Source: Cyclobacteriaceae bacterium (lineage in GTDB: Bacteria; Bacteroidota; Bacteroidia; Cytophagales; Cyclobacteriaceae). From it: DNA of 49,965 bases. The position numbers and the translations under genes were made by a program. The DNA is taken from the NCBI GenBank assembly GCA_016787625.1, contig JAEUUD010000003.1, positions 1-49,965 on the forward strand, given 5' to 3'. Every line of letters begins with the position of its first letter. Position 1 is the first letter of the stretch. The notes under the pieces are model-generated. The model did no database searches and was not told the DNA's origin. It worked only from the letters and a program-made list of their open reading frames with translations. Shown here piece by piece: positions 26,113 through 34,848 of this stretch.

Positions 26113-28014
26113 CTACTGAGCAGCCAGGTCAACGCTCCTCTTTATAAAATTGGTCAGGTCAGATCCAGTCAGCATACCCTGTGACAATAAGGCCAGGTCG
26201 TATGCCTGTTTCGCCAGAGCCGGCTTGTCTGCTTCATTGGCCTTCAGAATTTTCTGTGACATGACATGGTTGCTGTTGATCGACACCGTGTATTGATCAG
26301 GCATCGATCCCATGAAACTATACATGCCGCCTCCACCACCGGTACGAGCCATATCTTTCATCCGACGGGCCCACTCACTCATGGTAATGGTGACCGGAAG
26401 GTGATCCGGCGCGTGTGAATCAATGCTCACGGTCATGGATGGATTGCCAATGGCGCTCTCGAAAATTCCTTTGAGTGCATCCTGATCAGCCTGACTCAGC
26501 ACGCTGTCGATTTTTTCATCCTTGACGATGAGTTTGTCGATGGTATCGCTGTCTACCCGGCGGAATTGGGTCTTTTCCAATTTCTGTTCCAGGGTGTTGA
26601 CAAAGTGGCTGTCGAGTACGCCATCAAGAACCAGCACGTCGTATGCTTTTTGGTTTGCTGTCTCTATGAAACTATGCTGCTTGGCCGGATCCGATGTATA
26701 GAGATATACGAGGTTCTTTTCCTTGTCGGTTTGAAGGTCTTTGGTCAATGCCTGGTACTCTTCGAAATTGTAATACTTGCTCTGCGTGTTCCTGAGCAAA
26801 GCAAAGTCTTTCGCTCTGTCATAGAACTTTTCGTCGCTGATCATTCCGTACTTGACGAAAATGCTGATGTCATCCCATTTTTTCTCAAAGTCAGGCCGAT
26901 CCTTTTTGTACATCTCCTGAAGCTTGTCAGCCACCTTTTTGGTGATGTGCTGACTGATCTTTTTTACGTTGGAGTCGCTTTGCAGATAGCTTCTTGACAC
27001 GTTCAGCGGAATGTCTGGTGAATCGAGCACGCCATGAAGGAGCATGAGGAAATCAGGAACGACATCTTTTACCTCGTCGGTGATGAACACCTGCCGACTG
27101 TAAAGCTGGATCTTATTCCTGTTCATTTCGAAGTCGTTCTTGACTTTGGGAAAATACAGCACGCCCGTCAGGGTAAACGGATAGTCAACATTCAAATGAA
27201 TCCAGAAAAGCGGCGCTTCTGCGAATGGATATAACTCTTTGTAAAAGGAAAGGTAATCTTCATCCGTAAGGTCGGCGGGAGCCTTCATCCACAGCGGGGA
27301 TGGGTTGTTGATGATGCGGTCGCTTGTAACGGTCTTGTATTTCGGCTTGTTGTCCTTATCAACACCATCTTCTTCACGATCTTCCTTGGTTCCGAATTTG
27401 ATCTCTACCGGGAGAAAGCGACAGTACTTTTCAAGTATGCCCTTGATCCGGAATTCGTCGAGAAACTCCTCAGAATCTTTATTGATATGCAGGATGACGT
27501 CGGTTCCGCGTAGTTCCTTTTGTGCGGCGTCCAATGTATAGGAGGTTGATCCATCGCAGTCCCACCTGGCTGCCGATGGTGACTGGTACGACCGGGAAAC
27601 AATTTCCACACGGTCGGCAACCATGAACGCAGAGTAGAAGCCCAGACCAAACTTGCCGATGATGTCTTTGGCGTCTGCTTTATCCTTGAATTTCTCTATG
27701 AATTCTGTTGCGCCTGAGAATGCAATCTGGTTGATGTACTTCTTGATCTCTTCGGCCGTCATGCCGATCCCGCGGTCGGAAACCGTGATGGTCTTTTCCT
27801 TCTTGTCGAAGCTAACTTCAATTCTTAGTTCACCGAGTTCGCCCTGGAATTCTCCCATGGATGAGAGCTTCTTCAGTTTTTGCGTTGCGTCTACCGCATT
27901 GGAAACCAGTTCACGAAGAAATATCTCATGATCAGAATAGAGGAACTTCTTGATGATAGGGAATATGTTCTCCGTATTGATGGAGATGGAGCCTTTTTCC
28001 ATGGTGTCAGTCAT
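26113..28014 (-). CDS. htpG: Molecular chaperone HtpG (Hsp90)
   Basis: ATP-dependent Hsp90 chaperone. The GHKL ATPase domain starts at residue 8 with ISINTENIFPIIKKFLYSDH, then EIFLRELVSNAVDATQKLKK, VSDRGIGMTAEEIKKYINQI and IGKFGLGFYSAFMVADRVEI. The middle domain has the conserved arginine region near NVSRSYLQSD, and the C-terminal dimerisation domain is complete (633 residues). Start could be residue 1 or Met5. It is the last gene after rng on the same strand, with a 103-base gap that may hold its own promoter; I see no exact TAnnTTTG there. Confidence 0.97.
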   Translation of the reverse strand: MTDTMEKGSISINTENIFPIIKKFLYSDHEIFLRELVSNAVDATQKLKKLSSMGEFQGELGELRIEVSFDKKEKTITVSDRGIGMTAEEIKKYINQIAFSGATEFIEKFKDKADAKDIIGKFGLGFYSAFMVADRVEIVSRSYQSPSAARWDCDGSTSYTLDAAQKELRGTDVILHINKDSEEFLDEFRIKGILEKYCRFLPVEIKFGTKEDREEDGVDKDNKPKYKTVTSDRIINNPSPLWMKAPADLTDEDYLSFYKELYPFAEAPLFWIHLNVDYPFTLTGVLYFPKVKNDFEMNRNKIQLYSRQVFITDEVKDVVPDFLMLLHGVLDSPDIPLNVSRSYLQSDSNVKKISQHITKKVADKLQEMYKKDRPDFEKKWDDISIFVKYGMISDEKFYDRAKDFALLRNTQSKYYNFEEYQALTKDLQTDKEKNLVYLYTSDPAKQHSFIETANQKAYDVLVLDGVLDSHFVNTLEQKLEKTQFRRVDSDTIDKLIVKDEKIDSVLSQADQDALKGIFESAIGNPSMTVSIDSHAPDHLPVTITMSEWARRMKDMARTGGGGGMYSFMGSMPDQYTVSINSNHVMSQKILKANEADKPALAKQAYDLALLSQGMLTGSDLTNFIKRSVDLAAQ

Positions 28015-28032
28015 AGTAATTCATTTAATGGT

Positions 28033-28108
28033 GGGAGCTGGGCAAACAGCAGACCATTTTCAAAATAATGACAGGTTGACAGAACCCGGCCTTTAACGGC
28101 CAGCTCCC
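28033..28108. repeat. Nine-base inverted repeat in the rng-htpG gap
   Basis: GGGAGCTGG at 28033-28041 and CCAGCTCCC at 28100-28108 are exact inverted copies separated by 58 bases. Between them, a smaller hairpin GGCC-GTTAAA-GGCC (minus strand) adjoins the distal arm. It could fold the rng 3' end or htpG leader; it has no T-run and is weak as a terminator. Confidence 0.3.
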
Positions 28109-28117
28109 GTGTCAGCA

Positions 28118-29704
28118 TCATGCTTCAACAGCCGGTGCCGTAGCCTTTTGCTGGCCAAGGTCAATTTCCTCACCGTCCTTGTTGAGGAAGTGAAACTCCG
28201 TGACGCCAAGCGAAGAATCCTTGACCAGTGTCACAGACTTTTTGTATTTGAAGTACCAACGCATGCGTTTCGAGATCAGTCCCTTGGTGTAGTATGCATA
28301 CAAAAACGGATGCAATGCCAACACCAGGCTCGTTTCGTTCTGCTTTTCAAAAAGATGCTGAACATGCTCCTCAATCTGGTCTGTTACGAGGATGGATGCT
28401 TCGATCTTTCCGCTTCCATTACATGTAGGGCAAACTTCTTTGGTGGCGATGTTCATCTGGGGCCTCACCCGCTCGCGCGTGATCTGCATGAGCCCAAATT
28501 TGGATAACGGCAGCACGGTGTGCTTGGCGCGGTCCTGTTCCATCTCATCCATCATCGTTTTGAAGATGGTGCTCTTGTGGGCCTGGTTGCGCATATCGAT
28601 AAAGTCGACAACAATGATCCCGCCCATATCCCGAAGGCGGAGTTGTCGGGCTACTTCTTTAGCAGCTTCCACATTGACAGAAAGTGCAGTCGTTTCCTGG
28701 TTTTCTTCCCTGTTGGACTTGTTTCCGCTGTTGACATCGATGACGTGGAGCGCTTCGGTATGCTCAATGATCAGGTACCCTCCGCCCTTAAGACTCACAG
28801 ACTGCCCGAAGGCAGACTTGATCTGCTTCTCTATTCCATAGTGCTCAAAGATTTTTGGTTTCCCGGTGTAGAGCTTTACAATCTTCTCTTTTTCCGGAGC
28901 AATCTTATGGATATAGGCTTTGACCTCTTCATAGATCTTTTTGTCATCGACATGGACGTTGTCAAATGATTCATTGAGCAGATCGCGAAGAATGGAAGAT
29001 GTTTTGGAGAGCTCTCCAATGAGCTTTTCCCTCGGACTGGCGGTGGCCAGGCGGCTGATGCCGTCCTCCCATGTTTTTACCAGGTTACGAAGGTCTTTGT
29101 CGAGTTCGGCAACGTCCTTGCCTTCGGCAACGGTTCTTACGATGACGCCAAAACCTTCCGGTTTGATGGATTGGATAAGGCGCTGAAGGCGTTTACGCTC
29201 ATCGTTACTGCTAATGCGTTTGGATACATTGACAGAATTGGCAAACGGCACCATGACCAGATATCGTCCGGCGATGGATAGCTCCGAAGAAAGCCTTGGG
29301 CCCTTGGTGGAGATCGGCTCTTTTACAACCTGGACAGGGATGACCAGGTTTTTGGCCAGTTGCTGACCGATTTTTCCATGCTTATCGATGTCTCTTTCTG
29401 CATGGAACTTATCGAGTCTGCCACCAGTGATCTTCTTGGCGCGGATCAGCTTGGTGAATTTCATCAAGGATGAGAACTGTGGTCCAAGGTCCAGGTAGTG
29501 AAGGAAAGCATCCTTTTCATACCCGATATCAATAAAGGCGGCATTGAGTCCCTGGACAACCTTCTTGACGTTGCCCAGATAAATGTCACCTACTGAAAAC
29601 TTGGTAGCACCGTTGTCTTCGTGGAATTCAACCAGTGATTTGTCGCGCAGCAGGGCGATGCGGCATCCTTCCGGAGTAGCGCATATGATTAGTTCGTTAC
29701 TCAC
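28118..29704 (-). CDS. rng: Ribonuclease G (Rne/Rng family)
   Basis: Endoribonuclease for rRNA maturation and mRNA turnover. The 528-residue protein has the N-terminal S1 domain (GDIYLGNVKKVVQGLNAAFI, IGYEKDAFLHYLDLG), the catalytic RNase E/G core with IDVNSGNK and GGIIVVDFIDM (the Asp-dependent metal site) and the zinc-link CPTCNGSG. It lacks the long degradosome scaffold of E. coli RNase E. Start is GTG at 29704, directly after the 29-residue Lys/Arg-rich gene, likely one operon with the HU and TPR genes. Confidence 0.95.
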   Translation of the reverse strand: MSNELIICATPEGCRIALLRDKSLVEFHEDNGATKFSVGDIYLGNVKKVVQGLNAAFIDIGYEKDAFLHYLDLGPQFSSLMKFTKLIRAKKITGGRLDKFHAERDIDKHGKIGQQLAKNLVIPVQVVKEPISTKGPRLSSELSIAGRYLVMVPFANSVNVSKRISSNDERKRLQRLIQSIKPEGFGVIVRTVAEGKDVAELDKDLRNLVKTWEDGISRLATASPREKLIGELSKTSSILRDLLNESFDNVHVDDKKIYEEVKAYIHKIAPEKEKIVKLYTGKPKIFEHYGIEKQIKSAFGQSVSLKGGGYLIIEHTEALHVIDVNSGNKSNREENQETTALSVNVEAAKEVARQLRLRDMGGIIVVDFIDMRNQAHKSTIFKTMMDEMEQDRAKHTVLPLSKFGLMQITRERVRPQMNIATKEVCPTCNGSGKIEASILVTDQIEEHVQHLFEKQNETSLVLALHPFLYAYYTKGLISKRMRWYFKYKKSVTLVKDSSLGVTEFHFLNKDGEEIDLGQQKATAPAVEA

Positions 29705-29722
29705 GGGGGGTCAGGATGAAGC

Positions 29723-29812
29723 TTATTTCTTCTTGTGACGGTTTTTCCTCAAACGTTTTTTGCGTTTGTGAGTGGCCATCTTGTGTTTCTTTCTCTTTTT
29801 ACCGCTTGGCAT
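29723..29812 (-). CDS. 29-aa Lys/Arg-rich protein, AURKAIP1/COX24-like
   Basis: ATG at 29812 to TAA at 29723 encodes MPSGKKRKKHKMATHKRKKR then LRKNRHKKK. The pattern K-K-M-x-x-H-K-x-K-K-R-x-R is that of the AURKAIP1/COX24 (mS38) C-terminal motif, present in tiny ribosome-associated proteins such as mycobacterial bS22 (recalled knowledge). A ribosomal-subunit role is therefore likely but inferred. It lies 18 bases upstream of rng in the same direction. Too short for most gene finders. Confidence 0.75.
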   Translation of the reverse strand: MPSGKKRKKHKMATHKRKKRLRKNRHKKK

Positions 29813-29878
29813 AGTTGTTCAAATTTGTTGTTCACCTCTGAGCAGGCAGCTCCGAGCATGAACGGTTTTTGTTTTAAT

Positions 29879-30688
29879 TTATTTAAGTTCATCCAGATAG
29901 GAATCCGCCGTTGCCTGTACAGAAGGATCCGAATCTAATTTCTTTACTTTTTCAAACTGTTTGCGAGCTTTTTCCTTTTCGCCCTGGTTCATGTAAGCAA
30001 CACCCAGAAGCAATTGCCCTTGAAGGTGCTCATCGTTGACTTCAGCCAGCTTTTCAAGCCACTCTACGGCCTTGGCATATTGTCCGGATTGGATGGCGAG
30101 CATTCCCATATTGAAAAGGGCGAGTTCATTTTTCGGGTCTGCTTCAATGACTTCACGCAGCATGGCAATTCCTTTCATTGGGGATTCCGAACTAAGGTAT
30201 GTCATCGCCATTTTGGTCTTGGCCTCCAGGTTGTCCGGATCTTTGTCCAGGATCCGGCCAAACAACTCCTGGGTTTTTTTGGCCATGGCAACCTGCTTGT
30301 CGCGGTCTACCGAAAAAGTGTAAGCTTCATAGGCTGCGTTGGCAGCTTTGAATAGACTCTCATCAGTTTTAAAGAACGTTGCTGCCTTGTCGGCGTACCA
30401 TGCTGAACTGTCGAACAGACCAGCCTGCTGGTACAAGCCTGATAAGGAGTCGGCAAAGATAGCATTTTTTTCTTCAGACTTTTCAGTTAAGTATCGGGCT
30501 CTCAATCGGTTAATGCTCGAGCGAATGGCTTTGGGAGTTGCCCGATGAGGATTGGCCGTTGTAGAAGCAGCGTCAGCCGGTGTGGAGGAAGTCAGCTGAT
30601 TCTCATTCTCTACAACTGCTTTGGGAAGAAAGTACAAGACGGCGATCATCCCCAGAGCAACAAGCAACAGAATGATCCGTGTCGTCTT
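29879..30688 (-). CDS. TPR-repeat protein, membrane-anchored
   Basis: From the ATG at 30688 (269 residues) the protein starts MKTTRIILLLVALGMIAVLY, one membrane helix, then a Thr/Ala-rich linker and at least four tetratricopeptide repeats in the C-terminal half (LFGRILDKDPDNLEAKTKMA, MLREVIEADPKNELALFNMG, AVEWLEKLAEVNDEHLQGQL, GVAYMNQGEKEKARKQFEKV). An upstream ATG at 30736 would add 16 residues before the helix. TPRs usually bind proteins; partner unknown. It follows the HU gene and precedes the 29-residue gene and rng on the same strand. Confidence 0.88.
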   Translation of the reverse strand, partial: KTTRIILLLVALGMIAVLYFLPKAVVENENQLTSSTPADAASTTANPHRATPKAIRSSINRLRARYLTEKSEEKNAIFADSLSGLYQQAGLFDSSAWYADKAATFFKTDESLFKAANAAYEAYTFSVDRDKQVAMAKKTQELFGRILDKDPDNLEAKTKMAMTYLSSESPMKGIAMLREVIEADPKNELALFNMGMLAIQSGQYAKAVEWLEKLAEVNDEHLQGQLLLGVAYMNQGEKEKARKQFEKVKKLDSDPSVQATADSYLDELK

Positions 30689-30760
30689 CATCGGAATAGA
30701 TAGTAAGTAAGCACCATGAAATTTTTGCCGCGTCATTCAGTCAGGACGCGTATCCTTAGC

Positions 30761-31066
30761 CTATTTCTCAGCGAGTTGTTTTACCTTATCGCTGTTCTTG
30801 ATTTTGCTGATAAAAACTTTGGCAGGCTTGAAACTTGGAATGAAGTGTTCGTCGATAACAATGGCAGTGTTGCGGGAAATATTTCGTGCGATTTTCTTTT
30901 TTCGCTTTTTGTTGACAAAACTTCCAAACCCACGAACGTAAATATTGTGGCCGCTGGACATGGAATTCTTGACAATGGAAAAAAAGGCTTCTACGGATGC
31001 CGTTACATCGGCTTTGTCGATTCCTGTCTTGTCAGCGATTTGATTGATTACGTCTGCTTTCGTCAC
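30761..31066 (-). CDS. HU/IHF-family DNA-binding protein
   Basis: A 101-residue nucleoid protein: MTKADVINQIADKTGIDKAD, then the GHNIYVRGFGSFVNKKRKKK beta-arm and NTAIVIDEHFIPSFKPAKVF, matching the HU core but with the arm motif diverged (RNISRNT in place of RNPRTG). An extra Lys-rich C-terminus follows. Start is GTG at 31066. Divergent from mutY; probably heads the operon TPR - 29-residue protein - rng. Confidence 0.92.
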   Translation of the reverse strand: MTKADVINQIADKTGIDKADVTASVEAFFSIVKNSMSSGHNIYVRGFGSFVNKKRKKKIARNISRNTAIVIDEHFIPSFKPAKVFISKIKNSDKVKQLAEK

Positions 31067-31101
31067 GGTGCGTGGGTGTTAAGGCTTTGGGTTAGGGACG
31101 A

Positions 31102-31135
31102 CAAAATTAATTTGCGCCGTCACATTTAAAAACAA
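31102..31135 (-). promoter_or_regulatory. Promoter of the HU gene
   Basis: The minus strand has TTG, 23 bases, then TAATTTTG, an exact TAnnTTTG match ending 35 bases before the GTG start. Confidence 0.5.
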
Positions 31136-31162
31136 TATTGAAAAATTCTGATTATCAATGAA

Positions 31163-32239
31163 ATGAAGTTTCGGGATTTCTCTCCAAAAGTCGTTGAATG
31201 GTATCTGGAACACCACCGCAACCTGCCCTGGCGCAAAACCAGGGACCCCTATAGAATATGGCTTTCGGAAATAATCCTTCAGCAAACACGGGTTTTGCAG
31301 GGCCTTCCATATTTCGAAGAATTTGTTCGTCGATATCCTTCTGTGCAATCGTTGGCAGCAGCAAAGGAGCGTGATGTGCTTCGCCTTTGGCAAGGTCTGG
31401 GCTACTATTCACGCGCCAGAAACCTGCATAAGTGTGCAAAGGTGGTGACACAGGTTTTTCAGGGACGTTTTCCCGCCGATGTTGATTCCCTGAGAGAACT
31501 TCCGGGCATTGGTGACTATACGGCTGCCGCCATTGCTTCTATGGCGTTTGATGTGCCTGTCGCTGTTGTGGATGGAAATGTGTACCGGGTTTTGTCAAGA
31601 ATTTTTGGCATTCGGAATGATATCCTTTCGACCAGGGGAAAGCGCACTTTTGCCGAATTGGCCAACCAACTGGTTCCGAATGTCGGGCCAGGTTTGCACA
31701 ATCAAGCCATCATGGAATTTGGTGCTCTTTTTTGCACGCCTCGTAACCCCCGCTGCACAGAGTGTCCATTTCAAAGGACGTGTATTGCTCTAAAAGACAG
31801 CAGCCAACATACACTTCCTGTCAAGCGCAAAAAGAAAAAACCTTCAAGTAGGTACTTCTACTACTTTGTTGTTGAAGAGGCATCAAAACTCCGGATGAAG
31901 GAGAGAAGGGGCAGGGATATTTGGACCGGCCTTTTTGATTTTCCCCTTTACGAATCGAGCAAACCGCTGAAAGAAAAGGAGCTCATAAAGTATTTGCCGG
32001 CAAGCAGGAAGAGGAATACAAACCCCAGTGAAGGTCACTTCATTTCCTCCACCTACCGTCATGTGCTCACCCATCAGATTATTCACGCAAGGTTTATCCA
32101 ACTTCCTGGAGGGTCGACAAAATCTGTTCTTCTCCGCTCAACCTTGAAAGATTCATCCATGTTCACGAAGAAGGAGGTCATGTCGCTTCCCAAACCGGTA
32201 CTCATTGGAAAATATCTGCATGACATCGGTTATCAGTAG
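31163..32239 (+). CDS. mutY: A/G-specific adenine glycosylase MutY
   Basis: Removes adenine mispaired with 8-oxoguanine. The 358-residue protein has catalytic Glu36 (LSEIILQQTRV), the helix-hairpin-helix LPGIGDYTAAAIASMAF, catalytic Asp137 (VVDGNVYRVLSR) and the [4Fe-4S] ligands in CTPRNPRCTECPFQRTC (C-x6-C-x2-C-x5-C), then a C-terminal NUDIX-like domain recognising 8-oxoG. Start ATG at 31163. Followed by ssb, the order commonly seen with gldE-gldD in Bacteroidota. Confidence 0.96.
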   Translation: MKFRDFSPKVVEWYLEHHRNLPWRKTRDPYRIWLSEIILQQTRVLQGLPYFEEFVRRYPSVQSLAAAKERDVLRLWQGLGYYSRARNLHKCAKVVTQVFQGRFPADVDSLRELPGIGDYTAAAIASMAFDVPVAVVDGNVYRVLSRIFGIRNDILSTRGKRTFAELANQLVPNVGPGLHNQAIMEFGALFCTPRNPRCTECPFQRTCIALKDSSQHTLPVKRKKKKPSSRYFYYFVVEEASKLRMKERRGRDIWTGLFDFPLYESSKPLKEKELIKYLPASRKRNTNPSEGHFISSTYRHVLTHQIIHARFIQLPGGSTKSVLLRSTLKDSSMFTKKEVMSLPKPVLIGKYLHDIGYQ

Positions 32240-32256
32240 GTGTCAGCAGGATTTGG

Positions 32257-32264
32257 TAAATTTG
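32257..32264 (+). promoter_or_regulatory. -7 element of ssb
   Basis: TAAATTTG, an exact TAnnTTTG match, 72 bases before the ssb ATG. No TTG at the -33 distance. It implies a leader of about 65 bases, longer than most here. Confidence 0.4.
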
Positions 32265-32336
32265 TACCCCTGCTTCATTTAAATCTTCTGAAAAAAGTAA
32301 AGCCGGTCACTCGCGAATCAAGAAAAACAAACGAAT

Positions 32337-32774
32337 ATGTCAGGTGTCAATAAAGTCATTCTAGTAGGCCGCCTCGGCAAGGATCCGGAGGTCAGAAACC
32401 TTGAAAATGGTGCCTCTGTGGCCAATTTTACCCTTGCTACTTCTGAATCTTACAAAGACAAAACCACGGGCGAAAAGAAGGAAACAACAGAATGGCATAA
32501 CATCGTGTTATGGCGTGGTCTGGCAGAAATTGCAGCCAAGTACTTACACAAGGGAGACATGATATATGTGGAGGGGAAACTCCGTACAAGGTCCTGGGAA
32601 AAGGAAGGCGTAACACGCTATACAACGGAAGTGATTGGTGATAATATGACCATGCTCAGCACACGACGCGATGGCGGCGGATCGGAATACAGATCCCCAT
32701 CAGCACCATCAAGTGCCACTTCATCAGGAGAGACCAAGCAGTCATCTGGAAGCATGGATGACCTACCGTTCTAA
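32337..32774 (+). CDS. ssb: Single-stranded DNA-binding protein
   Basis: A 145-residue SSB: OB fold in the first 110 residues ([60 protein letters not shown]), a Ser-rich flexible linker, and the acidic tip MDDLPF that recruits replication and repair proteins including RecG, also encoded nearby. Start ATG at 32337. Confidence 0.96.
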   Translation: MSGVNKVILVGRLGKDPEVRNLENGASVANFTLATSESYKDKTTGEKKETTEWHNIVLWRGLAEIAAKYLHKGDMIYVEGKLRTRSWEKEGVTRYTTEVIGDNMTMLSTRRDGGGSEYRSPSAPSSATSSGETKQSSGSMDDLPF

Positions 32775-32805
32775 TCAGCCACCACACGACCCAAATCCTT
32801 AAACC

Positions 32806-34149
32806 TTGGACGACCCTCCCAGTATTTTACTTTCTGACCTCGCTACGCTCGAGTTCACGCCGTTTTATCTGGTAAGCTTTGCTACGATCGGACTACTACT
32901 GGCCATGTCGGCAATGATTTCTGCGTCCGAGGTTGCCTTCTTTTCACTTAAGGCCGATGATCTTGATCAATGTCGCGACAACGGGGATTCATCCAGCGCA
33001 AATATCCTCTCACTGCTCAAGCGACCGCGCCTTCTCCTGGCCACCATTCTCATTGCCAATAATTTTGTAAACGTTGGCATTGTTACTATTTCAACTTTTC
33101 TCATGTGGGAAATGACGGGCACCCACAAACCAGCAGAAACGATCGTTGGTATAGTGACCCTGGTCACTACAGTAGCCATCACCTTCTTCGGTGAGATCGT
33201 GCCCAAGGTGTATGCGACTCAAAGAAACATGGTCATCGCGCGTTTTACCGGTGGGATTTGGCTTTTCATGGAGAAGATTTGCCGGCCTGTTTCTTTCCTG
33301 CTGATGGGCATGAGCAACCTCATTGAAAAACGTATCTCCAAACGGGGCTACAATAGCACAGTGGAAGAACTTAACCAGGCCCTGGAATTAACGACAGATA
33401 ACCCGGATACCTCTGTTGATGAGCGCGAAATCCTTCGTGGCATAGTGAACTTTGGTACACTTACTGTCAAACAGGTGATGAAATCAAGGCTGGAAATTTC
33501 AACGGTTGATGTGGAGCTCGACTTCAAAGAGTTGCTCGAAGCGGTGAACAAATCTGGATTCTCGAGAATACCTGTGCACCGCAATACCATCGACCAGATA
33601 GAGGGAATTCTCTACACCAAAGACCTTCTTCCTTACCTGGGTGAAACGAATGGTTTCCAGTGGCAGCGATTACTTCGCCCGGGTTTTTTTGTTCCGGAAA
33701 CGAAAAGATTGGATTCACTTCTGAATGATTTCCAGAATAAGCGTGTACATATTGCCATTGTTGCAGATGAGTATGGCGGCACCAGTGGCCTGGTGACACT
33801 CGAGGATCTTATCGAAGAGATCATCGGGGAGATCAATGACGAGTTTGATGAAGTCGCATCGCTTTATCAGAAAATTGATGACAAGACGTACGTTGTGGAG
33901 GGTAAGATTTCACTCCACGACTTCTGCAAGATCCTGGACATCGACGCACAATACTTTGATGATGTAAAAGGAGAGAGCGAATCGCTGGGTGGCCTTATCC
34001 TGGAACTTCATAAATCCATGCCTGCTGCCGGTGATAAGATTGACCACAACCAATACCAGTTCACTATCCTTACGGTTGATGAAAAACGTATTAAGCGTGT
34101 TCGTGTGGTAATAACTGACCCGGCGAGGGAATCAGGTGAAAAAGCCTAG
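32806..34149 (+). CDS. gldE: Gliding motility-associated protein GldE (CNNM/CBS membrane protein)
   Basis: A 447-residue membrane protein of the CorC/CNNM type. An N-terminal DUF21 membrane domain has about four helices (first at residues 17-37, FYLVSFATIGLLLAMSAMIS). A CBS pair follows, around 210-340 (VKQVMKSRLEISTVDVELDF, IEGILYTKDLLPYLG, VHIAIVADEYGGTSGLVTLE, DLIEEIIGEI), then a C-terminal CorC_HlyC domain. Identification as GldE rests on its placement directly before gldD. Start is TTG at 32806; the next ATG lies inside the first membrane helix, so TTG is preferred. In Flavobacterium GldE is associated with gliding and type IX secretion (recalled). Confidence 0.9.
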   Translation: MDDPPSILLSDLATLEFTPFYLVSFATIGLLLAMSAMISASEVAFFSLKADDLDQCRDNGDSSSANILSLLKRPRLLLATILIANNFVNVGIVTISTFLMWEMTGTHKPAETIVGIVTLVTTVAITFFGEIVPKVYATQRNMVIARFTGGIWLFMEKICRPVSFLLMGMSNLIEKRISKRGYNSTVEELNQALELTTDNPDTSVDEREILRGIVNFGTLTVKQVMKSRLEISTVDVELDFKELLEAVNKSGFSRIPVHRNTIDQIEGILYTKDLLPYLGETNGFQWQRLLRPGFFVPETKRLDSLLNDFQNKRVHIAIVADEYGGTSGLVTLEDLIEEIIGEINDEFDEVASLYQKIDDKTYVVEGKISLHDFCKILDIDAQYFDDVKGESESLGGLILELHKSMPAAGDKIDHNQYQFTILTVDEKRIKRVRVVITDPARESGEKA

Positions 34150-34756
34150 AAGCATATCGTACCTCAAAGCTTTAGTGCTTTGCACCCTGTTTTTTGCGGC
34201 TTGTACTACACAATACCAACCAAAGCCAAAAGGATACAACCGGCTGATCCTGCCGGAACCTGCCTACGTGCTGTCCCCCGATACCCTTCCCTATCAGTTT
34301 GAATACTCAAAGCACGCAAGATTCCTTCGGGATACATCCTGGATTCGCGACAGGCATTGGGTAGAAATTTTCTATCCGTCCCTGCAGGCGACAATTCATA
34401 TCACCTATAAATCCATTGGACATAGTGACAAACTGCTGAAAGAATACCTTCAGGATGCCTACGTCCTAACAGCCAAGCACCAAATCAAGGCGTACGCCAT
34501 CGATGAGTCGATTGTGAAGACCCCCAGCGGGAAAACAGCCGTTATCGCAGAGCTCGATGGCGAAGTGCCCAGCCAATTCCAGTTTACATTGACAGACTCT
34601 GTGACTCACTTTCTGCGAGGCGCTGTTTACTTCAACGTCAGCGTACAAAATGATTCCCTGCAACCGGCCATTGAGTTTCTGAAAAAGGATGCCATGAGAC
34701 TGATCAATACAGTTGAATGGAAGGAAAGACACATCAAGAATAGCAAACTGCGCTAG
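34136..34756 (+). CDS. gldD: Gliding motility lipoprotein GldD
   Basis: A 206-residue lipoprotein with signal KALVLCTLFFAACTTQYQPK (lipobox FAAC, Cys near residue 23), then the GldD-type block KPKGYNRLILPEPAYVL and YQFEYSKHARFLRD, WVEIFYPSLQATIHITYKS. GldD is needed for gliding and type IX secretion in Flavobacterium johnsoniae (recalled). Start is GTG at 34136, inside gldE by 14 bases, so the two are translationally coupled. Other gld/spr genes are not in the window, so motility cannot be concluded. Confidence 0.92.
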   Translation: MKKPRSISYLKALVLCTLFFAACTTQYQPKPKGYNRLILPEPAYVLSPDTLPYQFEYSKHARFLRDTSWIRDRHWVEIFYPSLQATIHITYKSIGHSDKLLKEYLQDAYVLTAKHQIKAYAIDESIVKTPSGKTAVIAELDGEVPSQFQFTLTDSVTHFLRGAVYFNVSVQNDSLQPAIEFLKKDAMRLINTVEWKERHIKNSKLR

Positions 34757-34848
34757 CCATTGACTGGCTTTCCGTATGCTGCAGTCCACCTGAATAGACT
34801 AACTTGAGTGCTGCTGAGTTTACCCATCTCAGGTAAAATTGATCATCG

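Noticed and set aside
32806-34756. Proof that the organism glides or has type IX secretion
   Set aside because: Only gldE and gldD are present in the window; the motor and secretion genes (gldKLMN, sprA, sprE, sprT) are not seen, and no C-terminal sorting domain was recognised on the exported proteins.
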